Shown: positions 1-7,587 of the stretch, in pieces | How positions within the stretch are numbered: position 1 is the first letter of the stretch | How the letters are laid out: each line of letters opens with the position of its first letter | DNA from: an uncultured bacterium | GTDB taxonomy: Bacteria > Cyanobacteriota > Vampirovibrionia > Gastranaerophilales > Gastranaerophilaceae | Length of the DNA: 14,268 nt | NCBI GenBank assembly: GCA_948742005.1 | Contig: CAPYQR010000027.1 | Coordinates: forward strand, 1 to 14,268 | Reading direction: 5' to 3' | The notes under the pieces: generated by a model | Database searches by the model: none | Told to the model about the DNA's origin: nothing | Seen by the model: only the letters and a program-made list of their open reading frames with translations | Program-made: the position numbers and the translations under genes

Positions 1-340
1 CAAAAACTTCGCAATTTATTAAATCTTGAATCAAGTATTCATCTTTTTCAAGTTTTTCAAGTGCATTTTGCTTTGGGATATAGATATTTTGTCCTTTGAA
101 TTCAAGCAAATCGTTAATATCGTCAATTTCGTCAAATTTGATAATTGCAAAATTTTTCTGAAACCTTACTTTATTAATTGTGAGTTCAATTTTGTCGTTT
201 TGTGCGGGTGAATCATTGAAAATATAAACCTTTTTTGCGTTTTTGATTTGATTTTCATTGCTGAAGCCGATTTTAGCTTCGCCTTTGATTCCAAAAAAAT
301 TTGTTATTTTACCGATTGAAATAAAATATTTCTTTTCCAT
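1..340 (-). CDS. rimM: Ribosome maturation factor RimM (partial, 3' end beyond left edge)
   Basis: RimM binds ribosomal protein uS19 and assists late maturation of the 30S head. About 113 residues are visible of a family that is usually 165-180 long. I translated it by hand from the ATG at 340-338. The N-terminus MEKKYFISIGKITNFFGIKG closely resembles the Bacillus-type RimM start, with its GK-I and GIKGE signature. Further on come V-R-F-Q-K, an I-K-F-D-x-I-x-D-I-N-D segment, and Y-L-I-Q-D-L-I-N-C-E-V at the edge, which matches the linker into the PRC-barrel domain. The usual rpsP-rimM-trmD order is not seen on the upstream side: the gene starts its own transcript, divergent from the phosphofructokinase. 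No Shine-Dalgarno precedes the ATG; an extended -10 box lies 7 nt away, so the mRNA may be leaderless. Identity is from motif recognition. Confidence 0.88.
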   Translation of the reverse strand, partial: MEKKYFISIGKITNFFGIKGEAKIGFSNENQIKNAKKVYIFNDSPAQNDKIELTINKVRFQKNFAIIKFDEIDDINDLLEFKGQNIYIPKQNALEKLEKDEYLIQDLINCEVF

Positions 341-347
341 ATTTTAG

Positions 348-356
348 ATTATAACA
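348..356 (-). promoter_or_regulatory. Extended -10 promoter of rimM, probably leaderless
   Basis: Read on the minus strand, 356-348 is TGTTATAAT: a perfect TATAAT preceded by the TG of an extended -10. Only seven bases (CTAAAAT) separate it from the ATG at 340. Transcription should therefore start at or within a few bases of the start codon. No recognisable -35 hexamer sits 16-18 bp upstream, which is tolerable for an extended -10 promoter. Confidence 0.55.
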
Positions 357-362
357 TAGATA

Positions 363-393
363 TTGTTTATTTTTGTGCGATAATTTATATATT
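363..393 (+). promoter_or_regulatory. Candidate promoter of the phosphofructokinase gene
   Basis: TTGTTT at 363-368 is followed after 17 bp by TATATA (386-391), or after 19 bp by TATATT (388-393). A second option is an extended -10, TGCGATAAT, at 376-384. The stretch is so AT-rich that none of these stands out. A promoter is expected here because the upstream gene points the other way. Confidence 0.35.
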
Positions 394-428
394 AAATAAC
401 AAAAAATAGGCAACAAGGAGATTTAAAG

Positions 429-2108
429 ATGAGAGAAATTTCACCCTTACAAAAAGAAAGATTAAACTACAAACCAAAACTTGCAGGTGCTTTGGCTCAA
501 GGAATCAATAACATCAAATTATCACTCGGTGATTCAACCCGCGCAGTTAAGGACGAAGCGGAAATTGAAAAATTATTCAAAAATGTTTACGGTAAACCAA
601 TTGCTAAATTTGGCGAATCGGGTGATGATTTATCAACTGAAAATAAAAATGTCGGTGTAATTTTATCGGGCGGTCAAGCCCCGGGCGGACATAATGTTAT
701 TGCGGGGTTGTTTGATGCTATGAAAGCTGCTGATAATTCTAATAAATTATATGGATTTTTGGGCGGGCCATCGGGAATTGTTGATGGCTCATATATGGAA
801 ATTACAGATGAAGTTATTGATAAATATAGAAACACGGGCGGTTTTGACATTATTGGTTCAGGCAGAACAAAGCTTGAAACCGAAGAACAATTCAAAAAAG
901 CGCTTGAAGTTTGTAAAAATTTAAACATTAAAGCAATTGTTATAATCGGCGGAGATGATTCAAATACAAACGCTTGTTTATTAGCACAATGGATGGCTGA
1001 AAATAACACAGGAATCAGCGTTATTGGCTGCCCAAAGACAATTGACGGCGACCTTAAAAATGACCAGATTGAAATTTCATTTGGTTTTGATACTGCAACA
1101 AAAACTTATGCTGAATTAATCGGCAATATTCAACGCGATGCGAATTCTGCTAAAAAATATTGGCATTTTATTAAATTAATGGGAAGAAGCGCATCTCATG
1201 TCTGTCTTGAAGCTGCTATGCAGACACAACCGAATATTACGCTTATAGGTGAAGAAGTTGAACAAAAAGCTCAAAGCTTAGATGAAATTGTAACATATAT
1301 GGCAGATGTTATCGCGCGCCGTGCTGATAACGGTAAAAATTTCGGAATTGCTTTAATCCCCGAGGGATTAATTGAATTTATTCCCGAGATGAAAGTGATG
1401 ATTGCATCTCTAAACGATTTGTTAGCTGAACTTGAAAAAGATTCAAGCTTTAAAACATCTTCTCAAGATGAAAAATATTCATTAATTTCATCCAAACTTG
1501 ACAGCGCGAGCGCTAAATTATTTAACTCGCTTCCATCTCAAATCAAGGCTCAATTATTGATGGATAGAGATCCGCATGGTAATGTTCAGGTTTCAAAAAT
1601 TGAAACAGAAAAATTATTAATTGAAATGGTCAGAACAAAACTTGATGAAATGAAAAAACAAGGCAAATTTAACGGTAAATTCTCTGATCAGGCACATTTC
1701 TTCGGTTATGAGGGAAGATGCGCAATGCCGTCTAATTTTGATGCGGATTATTGCTATTCTTTGGGTTACAATGCTTTTGCTTTAATCCAATCAGGCTTAA
1801 CAGGATATCTTTCATCAATTAAGAACACAACAAAACCTGCATCACAATGGGTAGCAGGGGGTGTTCCTTTAACAATGATGATGAATATGGAACGCCGTCA
1901 CGGACAGATGAAACCTGTTATTAAAAAAGCACTTGTAGAATTGGATGGACCTGTGTTTAGAGAATTTGAAAAAAATCGTGAAAAATGGGCAATGAATGAT
2001 TGCTATATTTTCCCCGGTTCAATTCAATATTTTGGACCAAGTTCTGTTTGTGATTTGACAACAATAACATTGCAATTGGAACAAGAAAAAGCGCTTGTTA
2101 ATGTTTAA
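429..2108 (+). CDS. pfp: Pyrophosphate-dependent 6-phosphofructokinase, long form
   Basis: Phosphorylates fructose 6-phosphate at C1 with pyrophosphate, a reversible cytosolic step usable in glycolysis and gluconeogenesis. At 559 aa it has the length of the long (about 60 kDa, plant/spirochaete-like) PPi-PFK class, against about 320 aa for ATP-PFK. Visible motifs are GGQAPGGHN (81-89), the phosphate loop; GGDDSN (174-179), with Asp177 where ATP enzymes have Gly; PKTIDGDL (202-209), with Lys203 in place of Gly and Asp206 as the base; and MGRSASH (251-257) for sugar phosphate binding. The Asp177/Lys203 pair is the established signature of PPi rather than ATP use. The start is fixed by AAGGAG at 415-420, eight bases before the ATG. 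It is monocistronic: divergent from rimM upstream and closed by a strong hairpin downstream. The symbol is generic and the donor specificity is inferred from the two residues. Confidence 0.93.
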   Translation: MREISPLQKERLNYKPKLAGALAQGINNIKLSLGDSTRAVKDEAEIEKLFKNVYGKPIAKFGESGDDLSTENKNVGVILSGGQAPGGHNVIAGLFDAMKAADNSNKLYGFLGGPSGIVDGSYMEITDEVIDKYRNTGGFDIIGSGRTKLETEEQFKKALEVCKNLNIKAIVIIGGDDSNTNACLLAQWMAENNTGISVIGCPKTIDGDLKNDQIEISFGFDTATKTYAELIGNIQRDANSAKKYWHFIKLMGRSASHVCLEAAMQTQPNITLIGEEVEQKAQSLDEIVTYMADVIARRADNGKNFGIALIPEGLIEFIPEMKVMIASLNDLLAELEKDSSFKTSSQDEKYSLISSKLDSASAKLFNSLPSQIKAQLLMDRDPHGNVQVSKIETEKLLIEMVRTKLDEMKKQGKFNGKFSDQAHFFGYEGRCAMPSNFDADYCYSLGYNAFALIQSGLTGYLSSIKNTTKPASQWVAGGVPLTMMMNMERRHGQMKPVIKKALVELDGPVFREFEKNREKWAMNDCYIFPGSIQYFGPSSVCDLTTITLQLEQEKALVNV

Positions 2109-2127
2109 TTAAAAGCTGAATATAAAT

Positions 2128-2167
2128 AAAATATCTCCGCTTCTAAAACTTGAAGCGGAGATATTTT
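2128..2167. terminator. Bidirectional rho-independent terminator between pfp and ribBA
   Basis: A perfect 16-bp inverted repeat: left arm 2128-2143, loop 2144-2151 (TAAAACTT), right arm 2152-2167. The stem has a GC-containing core (CTCCGCTTC) and A/T ends, giving a T tract on each strand's exit side. It lies between the stops of two convergent genes, so it can end both transcripts. Confidence 0.88.
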
Positions 2168-2181
2168 GTAATCTTCAGTAT

Positions 2182-3381
2182 TTAACAATTAATTAAATGG
2201 TTCATTTTTTCAACTTTGGTTTTAATGTATTTTTCGTTATATTTGTTCAAAGGCGGTTCAATCGGAATTCTTTTTACTATTTCTAAACCATAGCCGTTTA
2301 AACCTATGATTTTTTTGGGGTTGTTTGTTAAAAGGTTGAATTTAAAAAAGCCTAAATCTCTTAAAATCTGCGCGCCAATTCCATAATCCCGTAAATCGGG
2401 CGCAAAACCAAGGGAAACATTAGCCTGAACAGTATCCTGCCCTTTGTCTTGAAGTGCGTATGCTTTGATTTTATTAATAAGTCCGATGCCTCTGCCTTCA
2501 TGACCGCGCATGTAAACAAGAGCGCCTTTTTTGTGTTCGTTAATCATTTCAAGGGAACGATGAAGCTGATAATTGCAATCGCAGCGCAGGCTGTGGAAAA
2601 TATCTCCCGTTAAGCATTCTGAGTGGACTCTCACTAGCGGGATTTTGTTTTCGTCTGATTCTTTGACAAGAGCTACATATTCATTGTTGTTTAAAATGTT
2701 TCTATATCCATAAACCACAAAGTCGCCAAATTGTGTTGGAAGCTTTGCCTGTGCTTCTCTTTTCACTATTGAGTCTTTTGTGATTCTGTATTTTACAAGG
2801 TCTGCAACGGTGATAACTTTGATATTGTGCTCTTTTGCAAAGTTTAAAATGTAATCTCTTCTTGCCATGTGCCCGTCATCTGTCATTATTTCACACATTG
2901 CACCCGCAGGGGGTAGATTGGTTAATTTTGCGAGGTCAACAACGGCTTCTGTGTGCCCGATTCGCTCTAAAACGCCGCCAAGGCGCGCAACACAGGGGAA
3001 AAGATGCCCGGGGCGTCTTAAATCTTCGGGGTTTGTGGAATTGATTAAAACTTCAATAGTTTTTGCTCTGTCGAAAGCTGAAATGCCTGTTGTTACGCCA
3101 AATTTTTCATCAGCATCGATTGAGATTGTAAAAGCTGTTTTCATGCTTTCCGTGTTTTGTTCAACCATTTGATTCAGCTGCATTTTTTGTGCAATTTCAT
3201 TATCAATTGCAACGCAAATCAGCCCTCGGGCTTTTTGCGCCATAAAATTAATGTTTTCAGGGCTTGCAAATTTTGCATTGCAAATCATATCCCCCTCGTT
3301 TTCGCGATTTTCATCGTCTACAACGATAATTATTTTCCCTTTTGAATAATCAGTTAATGCATCTTCAATTGAGCTGAACAT
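2182..3381 (-). CDS. ribBA: Bifunctional 3,4-dihydroxy-2-butanone-4-phosphate synthase / GTP cyclohydrolase II
   Basis: Supplies both precursors of riboflavin: the four-carbon unit from ribulose 5-phosphate (N-terminal half) and the ring precursor from GTP (C-terminal half). The RibB domain is about residues 1-202, with [10 protein letters not shown] (22-31), the RPGHLFP segment (123-129), GHTEAVVDL (142-150) and PPAGAMCEI (157-165). The RibA domain is about 210-399, with the zinc cysteines Cys256, Cys267 and Cys269, GHEGRGIGL (293-301), [10 protein letters not shown] (329-338, including the family's active-site Tyr333) and LLTNNPKK (350-357). All catalytic landmarks I know of are present and 399 aa is the normal fused length. 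An AAAGGAA element (3393-3387) supports the ATG. It lies 22 nt after ribE on the same strand, so it is the second gene of a two-gene operon, and it ends at the shared hairpin. Confidence 0.96.
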   Translation of the reverse strand: MFSSIEDALTDYSKGKIIIVVDDENRENEGDMICNAKFASPENINFMAQKARGLICVAIDNEIAQKMQLNQMVEQNTESMKTAFTISIDADEKFGVTTGISAFDRAKTIEVLINSTNPEDLRRPGHLFPCVARLGGVLERIGHTEAVVDLAKLTNLPPAGAMCEIMTDDGHMARRDYILNFAKEHNIKVITVADLVKYRITKDSIVKREAQAKLPTQFGDFVVYGYRNILNNNEYVALVKESDENKIPLVRVHSECLTGDIFHSLRCDCNYQLHRSLEMINEHKKGALVYMRGHEGRGIGLINKIKAYALQDKGQDTVQANVSLGFAPDLRDYGIGAQILRDLGFFKFNLLTNNPKKIIGLNGYGLEIVKRIPIEPPLNKYNEKYIKTKVEKMNHLINC

Positions 3382-3403
3382 AGTTTTTCCTTTGAATTTT
3401 TAA

Positions 3404-4051
3404 CTAAAAACCGTTTTGTTTTAAAAAGTCTGTAGTGATTTTGGAATGTGGTGAATTTTCGGAATTTTTTGAATTTGAAATGAATTTTTTAATATATTTT
3501 CCTAAAATATCATATTCAATGTTTAATATAGCTCCAATTTGAATATTTTTCAAATTGGTTTTTTTGATGGTTTCGGGAATTAAAGAAACTTCAAAACCCG
3601 AATCAAAAACGTCTGAAACAGTTAAACTTATTCCGTTTAGCGCTATTGAACCTTTTTTTACTACAAGTTCATTATCGCATTTTAATTTTATTTTCTTCGA
3701 AAAACCATCTTGTTTGATTTCAACAATTTCAGCCGTTGTATCAACATGCCCTTGGACAATGTGCCCGTCAAAGCGTGCGTTTGCGGCAAGTGCACGTTCA
3801 AGATTAATTAAATCATCTTTTTTTAAAAACTTTAAATTTGTTAAATTTAAGGTCTCATTCATCATATCTGCACAAAAAATTTCTCCTGAAATTGAAGTAA
3901 TGGTTAAGCATGCTCCGTTAAGGGCGATGGAATCTCCGATTTTGACATTTTTAAAATCAGGATTATTGATTTCAAAATAAATTTTTGCGCCGTTTGTGTC
4001 GGTTTTAATGTCTATTAGTTTTGCTGTTTCTTCTATTAAACCTGTGAACAT
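3404..4051 (-). CDS. ribE: Riboflavin synthase (alpha subunit)
   Basis: Dismutates two 6,7-dimethyl-8-ribityllumazine molecules to riboflavin, the last step of the pathway. The 215 aa show the family's two homologous lumazine-binding barrels: MFTGLIEE at the N-terminus, NGACLT (45-50) and GHIVQGHVD (96-104) in the first, then IALNGISLTV (136-145) and IPET (158-161) in the second, followed by a C-terminal helix with DILGKY (181-186). The last 20 residues are a polar tail. First gene of ribE-ribBA; ribD and ribH are not in the window. No Shine-Dalgarno is visible, and a TGCTATCTT box ends 6 nt before the ATG, so translation may be leaderless. No FMN riboswitch fits in the 34 bases between the upstream terminator and the ATG. 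Also called ribC in Bacillus nomenclature. Confidence 0.96.
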   Translation of the reverse strand: MFTGLIEETAKLIDIKTDTNGAKIYFEINNPDFKNVKIGDSIALNGACLTITSISGEIFCADMMNETLNLTNLKFLKKDDLINLERALAANARFDGHIVQGHVDTTAEIVEIKQDGFSKKIKLKCDNELVVKKGSIALNGISLTVSDVFDSGFEVSLIPETIKKTNLKNIQIGAILNIEYDILGKYIKKFISNSKNSENSPHSKITTDFLKQNGF

Positions 4052-4057
4052 ATTAAC

Positions 4058-4066
4058 AAGATAGCA
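4058..4066 (-). promoter_or_regulatory. Candidate extended -10 promoter of ribE-ribBA
   Basis: Minus strand 4066-4058 reads TGCTATCTT: a TATCTT hexamer with the TG extension. GTTAAT separates it from the ATG at 4051, placing the predicted start of transcription at the A of the start codon. No good -35 is seen. Since a terminator lies immediately upstream (4086-4121), ribE needs its own promoter in this gap. Confidence 0.42.
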
Positions 4067-4085
4067 TAAACATAGTTTTAATAAT

Positions 4086-4121
4086 AAAAAGCGATTAAGA
4101 AAATATCCTTAATCGCTTTTT
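4086..4121 (-). terminator. Rho-independent terminator after the 60-aa gene
   Basis: A perfect 14-bp inverted repeat: arms 4086-4099 and 4108-4121 around the loop AAAATATC, with core GCGATTAAG. On the minus strand it is followed by a T-rich run (TTTTTATTAT). It starts 8 nt after the stop of the small gene and separates it from ribE. It looks usable in both directions, but only minus-strand transcription is expected here. Confidence 0.85.
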
Positions 4122-4129
4122 TACGTTTT

Positions 4130-4312
4130 TTACGCGTACAAGTCCAGTTTTCTTCCGTTTTTTTGAACGGAGCGGACTTCGTTACAATCGATGTTTAACT
4201 TTTCCCCTCTGGATGCAAAGTTAAGTGCGTTTTTGTATTGCGCGTTTGAATTAACTTTGTAAGGATTAGACATCATTGTATTGTTTGCAATTGCTTTAAG
4301 TGGTGGTATCAT
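4130..4312 (-). CDS. Small 60-aa protein of unknown function, own promoter and terminator
   Basis: I do not recognise the family. The product is hydrophilic, rich in Asn and Lys, has one Cys (43), and has no membrane segment or signal peptide. Residues 31-34 read NFAS, resembling the N-terminal NFxS of two larger neighbours. It is accepted as a gene because the surrounding signals are unusually complete: a near-consensus promoter with a 17-bp spacer, a perfect AGGAGGT at 4323-4317 four bases before the ATG, and a strong hairpin right after the stop. That predicts an abundant mRNA of about 250 nt. The alternative is that the transcript acts mainly as an RNA, but the perfect Shine-Dalgarno argues for translation. 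Confidence 0.72.
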   Translation of the reverse strand: MIPPLKAIANNTMMSNPYKVNSNAQYKNALNFASRGEKLNIDCNEVRSVQKNGRKLDLYA

Positions 4313-4348
4313 AATTACCTCCTAAAGTTTACACACTTACACATTATT

Positions 4349-4377
4349 ATTATAACACTAAGTATAAAACCTCTCAA
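4349..4377 (-). promoter_or_regulatory. Strong sigma-70-type promoter of the 60-aa gene
   Basis: On the minus strand TTGAGA (4377-4372) is followed by exactly 17 bp and then TATAAT (4354-4349), with TG one base before the hexamer (TGTTATAAT). This is the best promoter match in the window. Expected transcription start is near 4342, leaving a leader of about 30 nt that contains AGGAGGT. The rest of the gap 4378-4429 is AT-rich, and I see no convincing terminator for the large gene ending at 4430. Confidence 0.78.
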
Positions 4378-4429
4378 GATGAAAAATTGCGTTTTTTGTG
4401 AATTTTTTTGAAGTTTTAGAGATTTTTGT

Positions 4430-7400
4430 CTAGCGTTTAAAAATAGTCAGCCCATGGTTATCTAAACCGCCTGTTCCTGTATGATTCGGGTATTTTAGGG
4501 CATAATAATCATTAATTAAATTAATCCAATCAATCATCCCTTGGTTTCCGCGCGCAGAACCGTATTGGTAATGATATTCAATTGAATCTCCGCCTGATTT
4601 TATAAAATCATCCAGAATTGTTTTAATTCCCTCGTCTCCTGAAACATCAATTCCCGATAAATTAATTTTTGCAGGATGTGCAATTGCACAAAAACCGCCC
4701 GAGCGTTTAACAACATCGATTATTTCTTTTTGTGATGGTGTTTCGGGCATTAGGTTTTTGCTTCCGTGGTTAAAAATGTGATTATCAAAAGTTTCTTTGA
4801 GCTTTTGTTTTAATTCTTCTTTTCTTGTTTGGTTTTCAATTTTTTCAATTTTTGAATCTATGTACATCCTCAAATCATCCAGAATCCCGGGACTTCCCAT
4901 CTGGCTTAAGTGGCTTTTTCTTCCTTCGTCTTTTTGAAGAGATTTTGCTTCTTTAAGTGAAACGTCAAGCCCTTCTTTTTTGAACGATTCAATGATTTGT
5001 GCAACGTATTTTTCGTTTTGTGCTTTTTTTGTATTGATAAAATCGTTAATTTCTTTATCAAAAGGATTAAAGCAATATCCCACTGTTTCCATTTGAAAAG
5101 CGTGGTTGGGTAAATCTTTTCTTGTTATTTTTTTGTTTTGATATTTTGTATTCATCTCAACTGCAGGAACGAAAAGGATTTGGTCGTATTTTTGCGGATT
5201 TTTGGCGATGATTTCAATTGCTTCTTTTGTGCTTTCAATGTTATCATGGTCTGAAATTGCAAAAACGAAAGGTTTTCCTGATTTTTCAGCATAATCCTGT
5301 GCTTTATCAAGCGTTTCTTCAACGCTCATCAAACCATCCGAGTAATTTGTGTGAAGATGAAGATTGATTCTATATCCGTCATCAAAATAAAATTCATGAC
5401 CGATTTCTTTGGGTGAGTGGAAATAGCGTTTTTGAACATTTGCTAAAATTGCTTTTAATTCTTCTTCTCCTGTAACTGCGCTAAGGTCTTTGCTGTTTTT
5501 AATTCCTAAAGCGTGTGCTAATTTTTCTCTATATTGAGCATCTTTTGGGAATAATTCGTTTCTTTTTTCAATTGTTTCCAATCCGTTTGCAAAAGGGTTG
5601 TAAGCGCTTGTTTTGGATTCTTTTTTTATCATATCGTCAATTTCAAAAAATAGTTTTTCTTCGTGTTTTTTTAATTCTTCGATAAGTTCTTTGTCGTTTG
5701 TTCCTTTTTTGATTAAAGCCGTTGAAAGTGCGGAATAAGGATTAAAAGCAGTGTTGTGTTTGAGGTTTTTGAAATAAGTTTTTTGAAAATCATCAGGGAT
5801 TCTCACCCTCCAGCGGTTAACGCTTTTATCGCCGGGTTTATTGTAGTATTCATCTATTCCGAAAAATGTCGGGAAGAAAATATGAACATTTTCGCTCTCT
5901 GCTGTAAAAAGGCTTGCAAATTCGGCTTGAAGTGCGTTTTTCTTTCCTTTTCCGTCAAATTCATATAATATTTTTTCATCCTGCCCTGTAATATCAGAAA
6001 GCATTTTTGTTCTTTTGGGGTATGAATTTCTGTCCAGATTTGCAATATATGTAATTTCGCTCGGTGTATCGTGAGTTCCTGTGGTGATTATATCTTTTTT
6101 GTGGGCGTTTTTCGGGTGATATTTATGATTGTAATCATCAGGGTTGATAAATTGTGTTATTTTCATCCTTGAAAGATTGTATTTATCTAAAACATGTTCC
6201 ACCGCAGGGGTAATTGCGCCAAGATCCTCGGGGAAGATGTTTGATTCATCAAGACCGTATTCTTTAGCAGAAGCAAGAATCATTTTTTCAAAAAAGCGGG
6301 AGTATTGCTTGTTTTTTTCTTCTTCGCTGCCTTTGTATGCGTAATTTTTTAAAAGAGGATGTTCAGGGGAGGAATAAAGCCTGCCTGCACCGATTCCATC
6401 TAAACAAACATAAGGGTCGATGATTCCTATAAAATGATCGATTCTCAAACCTCCTTTGTTGTTTTTAAAGACATTTTGATAGATTTTTTTTACTTTTTGT
6501 CCTTTTGGTGTCAAATTCCCGTTTTCATCAAACAATTTTGTATAATCCAAAACTGCCATGCCCCAGTTTCTTCCATGTTGTGAAAAATCGTCCCCGGGAG
6601 TTCCTAAGGTTACTTTTTTGCCTTGAATTTCATCTAAAATAACATCCTGCATTTTCCATTCATCAGCGCCGAAAATTGCAACTTGTTTATCGGCGATATA
6701 ATCAAAATGATTAAATTTGGGGTTTTGTGCTTGTTTGTGTGCGATAAATTGCGTGAATTCATATTTTTCTATTTCTTCTTTGTATTTATCGTACAATTCT
6801 TCAAATCTTTCTTGTGCTTCGGGGTTGTTTTCTTCTAAAAGAATCGGGAGATTTTTATCCAAAGTGTTCCAGTTTCTATAATTTGCGCCGTTGTTTTCTT
6901 TGATTAAAATATCGTAAATAACATCAAGCGTGATGTTTTTGTTTTCTTTTTTGAATTGATTAAATTCTTTTTCCTGCTTGATTGCGGTTTTATCGCGGTT
7001 TTTGAGTTTGTGTTTGTGTGTTTTGTAGATTTCATCAAGCATTATATCAATTGCGTTTTGTGCGTAAATGTAGTCAACCTCAATATTTCCTGTTTTGCTG
7101 CGGGCGGGAGTGTAGTTTTTTGCGAGGTTTAATAATGTTTCTTCTTTTAGAAGACTGCCGCCTTTTTCGGTTGTTAAAAATTTAAAATTGATGAAAAAAG
7201 GGTTAAGAGAATCTGTTGTTGAAAGATAAGGCGAATGCATTGAATAATCTGCATTGCCTTTTGTTGTTTTGCCCCAAGGGCCGAGCATTGCTGTTTCAAT
7301 CATGCCGTCAAAAAACCCTTTAAGATTGGTAGCACCTTTTGAATAGGGTGAGCCTACGCCGATGTTTTCTTCGTTTTCGGAGGGAAAGGCAGTTCCCTGG

Positions 7401-7534
7401 GCAATCAGGGTAATTTTTTTATCTCCTAACTCTTTAAGCGCTTTATTAAATACGGGTTTTGACTTTTCCCATTCTTGAATTGCGCCTTTGTAGCTTTTGA
7501 AGTTAATTTTGTTTGTGATGGCTGATATTTTCAT
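4430..7534 (-). CDS. 4-alpha-glucanotransferase (MalQ/GH77)-PHP phosphoesterase fusion
   Basis: A two-enzyme polypeptide of 1034 aa. Residues about 40-600 are MalQ-like, an enzyme that transfers maltodextrin segments between glucans: SPY and NP substrate-site elements (101-112), RIDHF (364-368, nucleophile Asp366), PEDLG (435-439, acid/base Glu436), TGTHDT (485-490, Asp489) and the YNKPG...NRWRVRIP end signature (563-580). The GH77 catalytic triad is intact. Residues about 720-1034 form a PHP domain of the TrpH/YciV type: HLHTNYSDG (725-733), SDHDN (761-765), Glu793, AHPA (952-955) and GLDNHG (1023-1028), all expected metal ligands. A helical insertion (about 827-925) is typical of that type. 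The N-terminus has INFKS at 10-14, and a charged helical insert spans about 165-265. AAGGG (7545-7541) lies six bases before the ATG. It follows the 206-aa kinase-like gene by 53 nt. The domain assignments are firm; the joint function is unknown. MalQ is usually about 500-700 aa and free-standing. Confidence 0.9.
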   Translation of the reverse strand: MKISAITNKINFKSYKGAIQEWEKSKPVFNKALKELGDKKITLIAQGTAFPSENEENIGVGSPYSKGATNLKGFFDGMIETAMLGPWGKTTKGNADYSMHSPYLSTTDSLNPFFINFKFLTTEKGGSLLKEETLLNLAKNYTPARSKTGNIEVDYIYAQNAIDIMLDEIYKTHKHKLKNRDKTAIKQEKEFNQFKKENKNITLDVIYDILIKENNGANYRNWNTLDKNLPILLEENNPEAQERFEELYDKYKEEIEKYEFTQFIAHKQAQNPKFNHFDYIADKQVAIFGADEWKMQDVILDEIQGKKVTLGTPGDDFSQHGRNWGMAVLDYTKLFDENGNLTPKGQKVKKIYQNVFKNNKGGLRIDHFIGIIDPYVCLDGIGAGRLYSSPEHPLLKNYAYKGSEEEKNKQYSRFFEKMILASAKEYGLDESNIFPEDLGAITPAVEHVLDKYNLSRMKITQFINPDDYNHKYHPKNAHKKDIITTGTHDTPSEITYIANLDRNSYPKRTKMLSDITGQDEKILYEFDGKGKKNALQAEFASLFTAESENVHIFFPTFFGIDEYYNKPGDKSVNRWRVRIPDDFQKTYFKNLKHNTAFNPYSALSTALIKKGTNDKELIEELKKHEEKLFFEIDDMIKKESKTSAYNPFANGLETIEKRNELFPKDAQYREKLAHALGIKNSKDLSAVTGEEELKAILANVQKRYFHSPKEIGHEFYFDDGYRINLHLHTNYSDGLMSVEETLDKAQDYAEKSGKPFVFAISDHDNIESTKEAIEIIAKNPQKYDQILFVPAVEMNTKYQNKKITRKDLPNHAFQMETVGYCFNPFDKEINDFINTKKAQNEKYVAQIIESFKKEGLDVSLKEAKSLQKDEGRKSHLSQMGSPGILDDLRMYIDSKIEKIENQTRKEELKQKLKETFDNHIFNHGSKNLMPETPSQKEIIDVVKRSGGFCAIAHPAKINLSGIDVSGDEGIKTILDDFIKSGGDSIEYHYQYGSARGNQGMIDWINLINDYYALKYPNHTGTGGLDNHGLTIFKR

Positions 7535-7587
7535 ATTTTACCCTTGATTTGTCCTTTTGTTTATTTTTAATCTTAATATTTTTTGTT

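Noticed and set aside
26..211. 61-aa frame on the plus strand
   Set aside because: It is antisense to rimM, which is clearly coding in the other strand; no ribosome binding site and unlikely composition.
674..1009. 111-aa minus-strand frame inside the phosphofructokinase
   Set aside because: Antisense to conserved PFK motifs; a by-product of codon use.
3555..3980. 141-aa plus-strand frame
   Set aside because: Antisense shadow of ribE, whose family motifs are intact throughout.
4378..4429. Terminator for the glucanotransferase-PHP gene
   Set aside because: Only A/T-rich runs with a weak AAAAA/TTTTT pairing; no GC stem. Termination may occur at 4086-4121 instead.
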